From contig JACPYM010000002.1 of the NCBI GenBank assembly GCA_016196035.1, positions 186,001 to 250,000 on the forward strand: a DNA stretch of 64,000 bases. Reading direction: 5' to 3'. The translations under genes were made by a program, and so were the position numbers. Source of the DNA: Acidobacteriota bacterium (GTDB lineage: Bacteria > Acidobacteriota > Blastocatellia > RBC074). Positions 51,625 through 58,353 of the stretch are shown one piece after another; positions within the stretch are counted from its first letter, which is position 1, and every line of letters begins with the position of its first letter. Under the pieces are notes generated by a model. The model was not told the DNA's origin, searched no databases, and worked only from the letters and a program-made list of their open reading frames with translations.

Positions 51625-52728
51625 ATGGCTACGGAAACGGCAACGGCCAACATCACTGAAGAAATTGTTTTGAATGCACTGCGGGCGGTCAAAGACCCCG
51701 ATCTGCACAAAGACATCGTCGCGCTCAACATGATTCGCGACATCAAAATTTGCGGTGGCGTCATCGGCTTCCGCTTCGTGCTGACGACACCCGCCTGCCC
51801 GGTGCGCGATCAATTGAAATTTGAAGCCGAGAAGGCTGTGATGTCCATCCCCGGCGTCGAACAGGTCGAAGCCAAGATGGAAGCCGAGGTGCCCAAAGCC
51901 AAAGGCAACATTGACAAGGCCGCGCTCGAAGGCATCAAGCACATCATCGCCGTCAGTTCCGGCAAAGGCGGCGTGGGCAAATCCACTGTCGCGGTCAATC
52001 TGGCCGTTTCGCTTTCGTTGATGGGCGCGCGCGTCGGCATCGTGGACACGGACATTTACGGCCCGAACGTGCCGATTATGATGGGCGGCAAGGATATGCC
52101 CCTGGTGCGCGGCGAAAAGATCATTCCGCCGGTTTATCACGGCGTCAAAACGATGAGCATCGGCTTGCTCAACCCCGGCGATAAAGCCATCGTCTGGCGC
52201 GGCCCGATGCTGCATTCGGCGGTCAACCAATTCCTGCGCCAAGTCGAATGGGGCGAGTTGGATTACCTCGTCGTGGACATGCCGCCGGGCACGGGCGATG
52301 TGCAATTGAGTCTGGCGCAGATGGTCGCCATCGCGGGCGTAGTGCTAGTCACGACACCGCAGGAAGTAGCGCTGGGCGATGTGCGCAAGGCTTACAACAT
52401 GTTCGAGCAGTTGCAGGTGCCGGTCTTGGGTATCGTTGAGAACATGAGCTATTTCGAGTGCCCCAACGACGGCATCAAGTATTTCATCTTTGGCAACGGC
52501 GGCGGCGAAGCGCTGGCGGATCGGTATGAAGTGCCTTTCCTGGGCGGCATTCCCATCGCCATCGCGATTCGTGAAGGCGGCGATCTGGGCATCCCCGTCG
52601 TGATTAGCCAGCCGGACGGCGCGCAGGCCAAGGCATTCACCACTGTCGCGCAAAACGTCGCGGCGCAAGTGAGCATTCAAGCGCTGAAAGCAAACAAGGC
52701 GCTGCCGGTTTTGAATTTGAAGAAGTAG
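51625..52728 (+). CDS. Iron-sulfur cluster carrier protein Mrp/ApbC
   Basis: The 367-residue protein has a MIP18/DUF59 N-terminal domain (about 10-90, TTPACPVRDQL) and an Mrp/NBP35 P-loop ATPase domain with deviant Walker A GKGGVGKST (113-121) and VDMPPGTGD (217-225). Such proteins bind and deliver Fe-S clusters. The CxxC pair that normally follows ENMSYF is reduced here to C279-P-N-D282, so the second Cys is an Asp. This pair bridges a cluster between subunits in other members, so cluster binding may use other residues. It follows the SufR-like gene by 35 bases. Confidence 0.93.
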   Translation: MATETATANITEEIVLNALRAVKDPDLHKDIVALNMIRDIKICGGVIGFRFVLTTPACPVRDQLKFEAEKAVMSIPGVEQVEAKMEAEVPKAKGNIDKAALEGIKHIIAVSSGKGGVGKSTVAVNLAVSLSLMGARVGIVDTDIYGPNVPIMMGGKDMPLVRGEKIIPPVYHGVKTMSIGLLNPGDKAIVWRGPMLHSAVNQFLRQVEWGELDYLVVDMPPGTGDVQLSLAQMVAIAGVVLVTTPQEVALGDVRKAYNMFEQLQVPVLGIVENMSYFECPNDGIKYFIFGNGGGEALADRYEVPFLGGIPIAIAIREGGDLGIPVVISQPDGAQAKAFTTVAQNVAAQVSIQALKANKALPVLNLKK

Positions 52729-52856
52729 GTTTTAGACTCCGATTGCAAATTTGAAATTGGAGATTTGGAATTCGAGATTCGCACTTATAGGCAAAGCTGG
52801 AAGCTGTCGAACAGTCGCCAGCGATCATCAATGACACTATCTAAGGAGAAAACGAC

Positions 52857-53186
52857 ATGAATTTGACTCTGACTGAAACCGCCTTGGGCGAGGTGAAGAA
52901 GTTTATCGAAGCTGAAAACGTCACCCCCGAGGGCGGCTTGCGCGTGCGCGTGGTGCCGGGCGGCTGCTCCGGGTTCCAGTACGCGATGAACATCGAAGAG
53001 GCCGCACAGGCCACCGACGAAGTCGTCGAATCGGGCGGCTTTAAAGTCTTCGTGGACATGTTCAGTGCACAATACCTGGACGGCGTACAGATTGATTACG
53101 TCAACAGCGTGATGGGTTCGGGCTTTACCTTCAACAACCCGAACGCGAGTGGCGGTTGCGGCTGCGGCAGTTCATTCACAGCATAG
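52857..53186 (+). CDS. HesB/IscA/ErpA-type iron-sulfur cluster assembly protein
   Basis: This 109-residue A-type carrier has the three invariant cysteines C37 (GGCSGFQY), C101 and C103 (GGCGCGSSF). It receives and passes Fe-S clusters to apo-proteins. The sequence is of ErpA/IscA type without extra domains. AAGGAG precedes the ATG. An AT-rich gap of 128 bases containing short GAGATT/GAAATT-like units separates it from mrp. A composite inverted repeat follows its stop. Confidence 0.95.
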   Translation: MNLTLTETALGEVKKFIEAENVTPEGGLRVRVVPGGCSGFQYAMNIEEAAQATDEVVESGGFKVFVDMFSAQYLDGVQIDYVNSVMGSGFTFNNPNASGGCGCGSSFTA

Positions 53187-53204
53187 TGATTACAGAACGC
53201 AATA

Positions 53205-53386
53205 CGGTACAGGGAGCGGTAGCAACCTGCTTGTTCGACAAGCTGCCAGCTTGTCGAAGCTTGGCCGTTAGCCAAATGGGTTAACAGCCGGGATTTCGAC
53301 AAGCTGGCAGCTTGTCGAACATACAACCTGATGGCTTCGAGTTCTTCAAGCGTGAATTGACCACGTCGCTACCGCTCCCCGTACCG
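53205..53386. repeat. Composite repeat: family B copy 2 enclosing two 25-base palindromes
   Basis: Outer arms 53205-53223 (CGGTACAGGGAGCGGTAGC) and 53368-53386 match at 18 of 19 positions and belong to the family seen at 9686-9770. Between them are two 25-base palindromes, 53234-53258 and 53295-53319, each TTCGACAAGCTG-x-CAGCTTGTCGAA with centre C in the first and G in the second. They are reverse complements of one another. Confidence 0.92.
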
Positions 53387-53400
53387 CATCCTTTCATCGT

Positions 53401-54483
53401 ATGACTCGACCCGCACTTCAACCTAAGTTTACCCCGCAATTCGACAGCACTGCGCTGCTTGCCGATTACGGCGACGTGCGCGCCGAGTACGAAGCAATCC
53501 AACACAGCACAGCGTTGATTGACCTGTCGCCCGCAGGCAAATTGACGATCAACGGCAAGAACGCCGTGCAATTCATCAACGGCCTGGTCAGCAACGATGT
53601 TAAAACGCTGGCGGCGGGCGCGGGTGTGCTGGCTGCATTCCCTAACCTGCAAGGCAAGGTCGCGGCGCTCGCCAGCATCTACCACACGAGCGACGGCTTG
53701 TTGCTCGAACTCGACGCCAGCAACCGCGCGAAGATTTTCAAGAACCTGAGCCGCTTCGTTCCCGCAGGCGAATTTTTCCTGACTGACATGACCGAGCAAC
53801 TGGCGCTCTTCACATTGCAAGGCTCGCGCAGTGCCGCACTGCTCACGGCATTGGCTGGTCAACCAGTTGAATTCACCACGGCACGCACCATCACGCAAAC
53901 CACATTGACCGGCACGCCCGTGCAAATCGCCGCGCACGCACGCACCGGCCAAGCTGGCTTTGATCTATTCGTGCCGGTGAACGCCGCCGCCGCCATCCGG
54001 CAAGCGTTGCTGACGAATGGTGCGCGGGCCGCCGGGCAAACAGCGCTCGACATCGCGCGGCTCGAAGCGGGCTTGCCGACGGAGCCAGCGGACATCAACG
54101 AGAATTACATCATCAACGAGACCGGCTTGACCGAAGCGGTCAGCTACACCAAAGGCTGCTATCTGGGCCAGGAAGTTATCGCGCGCATTCACTGGCGCGG
54201 CCAACCGGCCAAGCAGTTGCGTGGTCTGTGGATTGACGCCACCGCACCGCCCGCCGCTGGGACCGAACTCTGGGCCACGAATGACAAAGGCGAAAGTAAG
54301 CAGGTCGGCGCAATCACCAGCAGCGTGCGCAGCCTGGCGCTAGATCGCGTGATCGCCTTTGGCTACGTGCATCGTTATTACCTGAACGCGGGCACGGAAT
54401 TCACCCTCAAACACGGCGAGACGGATTGCGGGCGGGCACAGTTGGCTGAAACGCCCTTCGTCACGACATCCAATGGAAACTGA
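53401..54483 (+). CDS. ygfZ: YgfZ/GcvT-like folate-binding protein of iron-sulfur maintenance
   Basis: The 360-residue protein has the folate-binding GcvT-like fold and the YgfZ signature KGCYLGQE (251-258) followed by VIARIHWRGQPAKQLRG. YgfZ supports repair or synthesis of iron-sulfur proteins such as MiaB and is needed under oxidative stress. It begins right after the composite repeat and has no visible ribosome-binding sequence. It overlaps the small gene that follows by 11 bases. Confidence 0.92.
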   Translation: MTRPALQPKFTPQFDSTALLADYGDVRAEYEAIQHSTALIDLSPAGKLTINGKNAVQFINGLVSNDVKTLAAGAGVLAAFPNLQGKVAALASIYHTSDGLLLELDASNRAKIFKNLSRFVPAGEFFLTDMTEQLALFTLQGSRSAALLTALAGQPVEFTTARTITQTTLTGTPVQIAAHARTGQAGFDLFVPVNAAAAIRQALLTNGARAAGQTALDIARLEAGLPTEPADINENYIINETGLTEAVSYTKGCYLGQEVIARIHWRGQPAKQLRGLWIDATAPPAAGTELWATNDKGESKQVGAITSSVRSLALDRVIAFGYVHRYYLNAGTEFTLKHGETDCGRAQLAETPFVTTSNGN

Positions 54484-54766
54484 ACCCAAAGCACCCAAAC
54501 CGGAATTGACGGAACTCGATCTGGAAACAGCCGAACTGTTTTATACGATCATTTCGCGTTACGTTGACCACACTCAGATTTCCGGGCTGGTCATCGCGCA
54601 ACTCGCCGCCCGCCTGGGCGAAGAGGGCGTCAAACCCATCGCGCAAGGCGAATACTGGCAAGGCTACATGGCCAGCCGCCACATGCTGAACGATGCCAAA
54701 GAAGACATCGAACGGCTGACCCGCTTGATCGAACGTATGCAGCAGCAACGCGCAACAACTGACTAA
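54473..54766 (+). CDS. Small conserved-looking protein, 97 residues, function unknown
   Basis: I do not recognise a family. The protein is helical and acidic, with a C-terminal helix (AKEDIERLTRLIERMQQQR) that may form a coiled coil. It has no signal peptide or metal motif. Its start overlaps the end of ygfZ by 11 bases, so it is probably translated with it. A related but weak inverted repeat follows at 54778-54839. Confidence 0.6.
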   Translation: METEPKAPKPELTELDLETAELFYTIISRYVDHTQISGLVIAQLAARLGEEGVKPIAQGEYWQGYMASRHMLNDAKEDIERLTRLIERMQQQRATTD

Positions 54767-54777
54767 AACTATTTCGC

Positions 54778-54839
54778 CGCAGATGACCGCAGACAAACGC
54801 TGATTCGGTTCAATCTGCGTTCCTCTGCGTTGATCAGCG
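54778..54839. repeat. Imperfect inverted repeat of CGCAGAT-type units
   Basis: Left arm 54778-54805 and right arm 54812-54839 match at about 22 of 28 positions. Both are loose tandems (CGCAGATGACCGCAGAC and complement). It belongs in style with the heptamer-built repeats elsewhere in the window. Confidence 0.65.
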
Positions 54840-54867
54840 GCTGATTTGCAAAGGAGCTTCTTCACCT

Positions 54868-55197
54868 ATGCCCAACTACGGCATCATCAACGTCACCGAA
54901 CTCAAAGCCAAATTGGACGCAGGCGACAAGTTTCGCCTGATTGACGTGCGCGAACCATCCGAACATCACCACGCCAAAATCTCCGGCGCGGAACTCAAAC
55001 CGCTCGGTCAGATCACGCAATGGATGCAGGAACTCGCTGACAAAGACGAAGAAATCATCCTGCACTGCCATCACGGCATGCGTTCCGACCGTGCCTGCCA
55101 GTTTCTGGCGGCGCAGGGCTTCACGAATCTGAAAAACCTGACAGGCGGGATTGACGACTGGTCGTTGCACGTTGATCCGTCCGTGCCCCGGTATTAG
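54868..55197 (+). CDS. Rhodanese-domain protein
   Basis: The 109-residue single-domain rhodanese has LIDVREPSEHHHAKISGAELKPL near the start and the active-site loop HCHHGMRS with catalytic C67. It can carry a persulfide sulfur. Its position next to the iron-sulfur genes suggests sulfur transfer in cluster or thiolated-tRNA synthesis, but this is only contextual. GGAG lies 11 bases before the ATG. Confidence 0.9.
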   Translation: MPNYGIINVTELKAKLDAGDKFRLIDVREPSEHHHAKISGAELKPLGQITQWMQELADKDEEIILHCHHGMRSDRACQFLAAQGFTNLKNLTGGIDDWSLHVDPSVPRY

Positions 55198-55202
55198 CCG
55201 CG

Positions 55203-55574
55203 ATGGCCGCCGCTGACTTACCGCCGCAATACCTGCACGGCCTCGCCTTATTCAACGCGGGCGAATTTTATGAATGCCACGAAGTGCTGGAAGAGTTGTG
55301 GCAGCAGGCAGCAGGCGACGAACGGCAGTTGCTGCACGCGCTGATTCAAGCGGCAGCGGCGTTTCATCATTTCCAGCGCGGCAATTTCAAAGGCGCAATC
55401 GGCGTCCAACAACGCGCCCTCACCAAACTCAGCCAATTGCCAACCACTGTTTTGCAACTCGACACGCAGGCCTTCACGCTGGACTTGCAACGCTTTTTCG
55501 CTCAAGCTTCGCCTGCGTCGAATCAAACACTCCCATTTCCTAAAATTCAATTGCGTTATGACTGCAAAACTTAG
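55203..55574 (+). CDS. DUF309 domain protein
   Basis: The 123-residue protein has the DUF309 signature: ALFNAGEFYECHEVLEELWQ followed by the second helix pair LLHALIQAAAAFHHFQRGNFKGA. DUF309 proteins are small helical proteins with conserved His/Glu residues, of unknown function. It begins six bases after the rhodanese stop and overlaps the next gene by 17 bases, so it is in the middle of an operon. Confidence 0.85.
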   Translation: MAAADLPPQYLHGLALFNAGEFYECHEVLEELWQQAAGDERQLLHALIQAAAAFHHFQRGNFKGAIGVQQRALTKLSQLPTTVLQLDTQAFTLDLQRFFAQASPASNQTLPFPKIQLRYDCKT

Positions 55575-56046
55575 ATTGGCAATCGTGAGTCTCTGGCTAG
55601 GCCTGATGCTGATGTTCAGCGTCGGCGTCGCACCCGCCGCCTTCTCCGTTCTGAAAGACCAACAACGCAAGGCTGGCGACATCGTCAACCTGGCGCTCGG
55701 CGGCGCCGAAATCGCGGGCATCATCTGCGGCCTGCTCTTGTTGCTGTTGCTGTTCATCAGCAAAGAACAGCGCGGCAAGCTCTTCAACATCGAGGCGCTG
55801 TTGCTGGCGTTGATGACGCTGGCGATGCTCGTTTCAAAGTTCGTCGTTTCGGCCAAGTTGCACGCGATGCGGGCCGAATTCGGCGAGACCTTGCAAACGA
55901 TGGCGGCGAGCGAACCGGCCAAGGTGGCGTTCAATCAATTGCATCAGTATTCGGTCTGGCTGATGAGCTTCGCGATTCTGGCGGCGCTGGTGTTGATCGT
56001 GCTGTTGGTTCGCGCCACGCCCGCCGCAAAGACAAATCATGCTTGA
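55558..56046 (+). CDS. DUF4149-type membrane protein
   Basis: The 162-residue protein has four membrane helices (about 5-28, 47-66, 75-97 and 135-155), with the N-terminal GLMLMFSVGVAPAAFSVL segment typical of DUF4149. It shows no catalytic motif. It overlaps both neighbouring genes and lies between DUF309 and rluD-type genes in one operon. Confidence 0.82.
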   Translation: MTAKLRLAIVSLWLGLMLMFSVGVAPAAFSVLKDQQRKAGDIVNLALGGAEIAGIICGLLLLLLLFISKEQRGKLFNIEALLLALMTLAMLVSKFVVSAKLHAMRAEFGETLQTMAASEPAKVAFNQLHQYSVWLMSFAILAALVLIVLLVRATPAAKTNHA

Positions 56047-56983
56047 TCCCGAACGCCTCAGCTTTGAGTTTCGCTACGACGAAGAGTTGCCGCCCAAAGT
56101 CCGCCCGCCGCGTCTGGATGAATTCATCGCGCGGGAGTTGCCCAAAATCAGCCTGACGCGCCTGCGCCGCTTGATTGCCGAGGGCGACGTGCTGGTCAAC
56201 GGCGCGGCTTCGCTCAAGGGCGAACGGCTCAGGCACCACGATCAAGTGACGGTCAAATTGTTTGCGGCGGAAAAATCTTCAGCCACGCCGGAGCAAATCC
56301 CGCTCGACATCTTGTACGAAGACGCCGACCTAATCGTCGTCAATAAGCCGGTTGATCTGCTGGTGCATCCGTCGAACAGCGAGAAATCGGGTACGCTGCT
56401 CAACGGTCTGGCTTATTACTTTTGGGAACAGCAGGGCGAAGCGGTGCGGCCCGGTCTGGTGCATCGGCTGGATCGCGACACTTCCGGCGTAATTGTTATC
56501 GCCAAAACGCCGCGCGCCCATCGCACGCTGTCCAAACACTTCCGCGAACGCTGGGTCAGGAAATTTTATGTAGCGTTGGTCAGCGGCGTCGTGGCGCAGG
56601 ACAGTGGCGAGATTGATGCCCCGATTGGCAGCGATGCGACGAAATGGCCGCACTGGTGCGTGCAACCGGTTGAACAGGGCGGACGCGCCGCGCAAACGCG
56701 CTATCGCGTCAAACAGCGTTTTGCCGCGCATACGTTGCTGGAGTTGGAGCCGCTGACCGGGCGCACGCATCAACTGCGCATTCATTGCCAATTGATCGGA
56801 CATCCCATCGTGGGCGACCCGCATTATCACAACGGGTTTGATCCGCTCGTCCGCCAGCACAAACTGAAACATCACCTGCTGCACGCGGCGCGGCTGGTGT
56901 TCAAACATCCGGCAACGGGCAAGGAATTGGACATGCAAGCGCCAATGCCTGCGCCAATGCGGCAGATCATCGAGGGACTTTGA
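56039..56983 (+). CDS. RluA-family pseudouridine synthase with S4 domain (RluD type)
   Basis: The 314-residue protein has an S4 RNA-binding domain (about 24-75) and a pseudouridine synthase domain with catalytic D145 in HRLDRDTSG and the typical GRTHQLRIHCQLIGHPIVGDPHY. RluD modifies helix 69 of 23S rRNA; other members modify other sites, so the exact target is uncertain. The start overlaps the DUF4149 gene by eight bases, and the stop overlaps the next start by four (TTGA). Confidence 0.92.
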   Translation: MLDPERLSFEFRYDEELPPKVRPPRLDEFIARELPKISLTRLRRLIAEGDVLVNGAASLKGERLRHHDQVTVKLFAAEKSSATPEQIPLDILYEDADLIVVNKPVDLLVHPSNSEKSGTLLNGLAYYFWEQQGEAVRPGLVHRLDRDTSGVIVIAKTPRAHRTLSKHFRERWVRKFYVALVSGVVAQDSGEIDAPIGSDATKWPHWCVQPVEQGGRAAQTRYRVKQRFAAHTLLELEPLTGRTHQLRIHCQLIGHPIVGDPHYHNGFDPLVRQHKLKHHLLHAARLVFKHPATGKELDMQAPMPAPMRQIIEGL

Positions 56984-57885
56984 ACAGCTACGACATCATC
57001 ATCATCGGCGGCGGCCCGGGCGGCATCAGCGCCTTGCTCTGGTGCCATGCGCTGGGGCTGCGCGGTCTGCTGCTGGAACAAGCGTCTGAGCTGGGCGGCC
57101 AGATGTTGCAGATGTTCCACCCGGTGTTGGATTACCCCGGCTTGCTGCCCGCTGATGGCCGTGAGTTGCGCGATCATTTCGTTCAGCACTTACAGCAACT
57201 ACAACTCGAAATCAGAATCGCGGCGCAAGTTCAAGCACTTGATTTGGCCGCGCATCGAGTCTGTTGCAATGGCGAATGGCTGACTGCGCGCGCGCTCGTC
57301 GTGGCCACAGGCGCGCGCCAGCGCCGCTTGGGCATTCCGGGCGAAACGGAGTTTGCTTTTCACGAAGACCCGCACCCGCCGATGCCTTACGCCAATCAAC
57401 CGGTTTGCGTTGTTGGCGGTGGCGATTCGGCAGTGCAAAACAGTTTGCTGCTCGCGCCGGTGTGCAGTGCTGTTACGCTGTTGCATCGCTCCGATCATTT
57501 TCGCGCACGCGCCGAATGGTTGCGCGCCGCAGAGGCGACCGCCAATCTCACGCTGCTGACCCACACCGCGCCGCTTGAGTTACACGGCACGAACCATGTT
57601 GAACGCGTGCTGCTGGCCGACACACGCACGGGCGCGCGCCGCGAGTTGCCGGCAGCGGCGGTGTTCGTGCGCATCGGCATCACGCCGAATACGGAGTTTC
57701 TGCAAGGCCAACTTGCCTTGGATGAGACGGGCTACATTCGCGTGGATGCCAGGCAACGCACCTCGGTTGCGGGCATTTGCGCGGTGGGCGATGTCTGCCG
57801 GCCCGGTTGTTTGAGCGTCGTGACAGCGGCGGGTCAGGGCGCGGTCGCGGTAAAAACCCTGGCAGCGCAACTGGCGGGACGCTGA
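56980..57885 (+). CDS. Thioredoxin-reductase-like FAD/NAD(P) oxidoreductase lacking the CxxC
   Basis: The 301-residue flavoprotein has an FAD-binding GGGPGGIS at 10-17, ATGARQRRLGIPGE, an NAD(P) motif VVGGGDSAVQNS and a C-terminal FAD segment CAVGDVC. The fold is that of thioredoxin reductase. The CxxC that normally precedes VVGGGDSA is missing; the equivalent segment reads HEDPHPPMPYANQPVCVV. It is therefore more likely a ferredoxin/flavodoxin-NADP reductase-like enzyme or an oxidase than a true thioredoxin reductase. The start is a TTG overlapping the previous stop; no ATG lies nearby. Confidence 0.82.
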   Translation: MNSYDIIIIGGGPGGISALLWCHALGLRGLLLEQASELGGQMLQMFHPVLDYPGLLPADGRELRDHFVQHLQQLQLEIRIAAQVQALDLAAHRVCCNGEWLTARALVVATGARQRRLGIPGETEFAFHEDPHPPMPYANQPVCVVGGGDSAVQNSLLLAPVCSAVTLLHRSDHFRARAEWLRAAEATANLTLLTHTAPLELHGTNHVERVLLADTRTGARRELPAAAVFVRIGITPNTEFLQGQLALDETGYIRVDARQRTSVAGICAVGDVCRPGCLSVVTAAGQGAVAVKTLAAQLAGR

Positions 57886-58353
57886 GGCCGCAACCAGCGG
57901 TCGTCAGCCTGTTCACCGCCGGCTGGCAAGAGAAATAACGCGGCTGGCTGAAAGCCGGATGATGAGGTAAACGCCGGAAGCTTCGCCGCCAACCAAAATT
58001 TTGGCAGGGCAAAATGCAGCTTTGCCGGATTCCGCTTGGGTCTGACACAGAAGTCGCGGTAGAATCCGGCCTCGCAACTGCCAGTTCTGATGATTTCGTG
58101 AAGCTTGCTGGTCGGAGAGGCAGTACAAAATACTTGATGGAATTGCTCCCACATCAAGTTCATCTTTAACAGAAACAGACAATCAGCGATTAACTACCGG
58201 ACAGTATTGATCACCTGAAAATCGAGGTGATGGCGACGCCGGTGAATTCCGTTTCTACTCACAGAATGACCCGGCGTTTTCGAGGTTTGTTCAGCGCCTA
58301 AGCACGTTTAGGCGTTGGCTGAACCAACTGTCCCATTTCCCGGAACGACGACT
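57886..58353. other. 468-base intergenic region with a hairpin before the next gene
   Basis: I see no gene here. A possible promoter is TTGGGT (58036-58041) with TAGAAT (58060-58065) at 18 bases. A bipartite hairpin near the end combines GTTCAGC (58289-58295) with GCTGAAC (58318-58324) and CGCCTAA (58295-58301) with TTAGGCG (58308-58314), sharing one base and leaving a TTG bulge. It ends 30 bases before the ATG at 58354. Confidence 0.5.
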
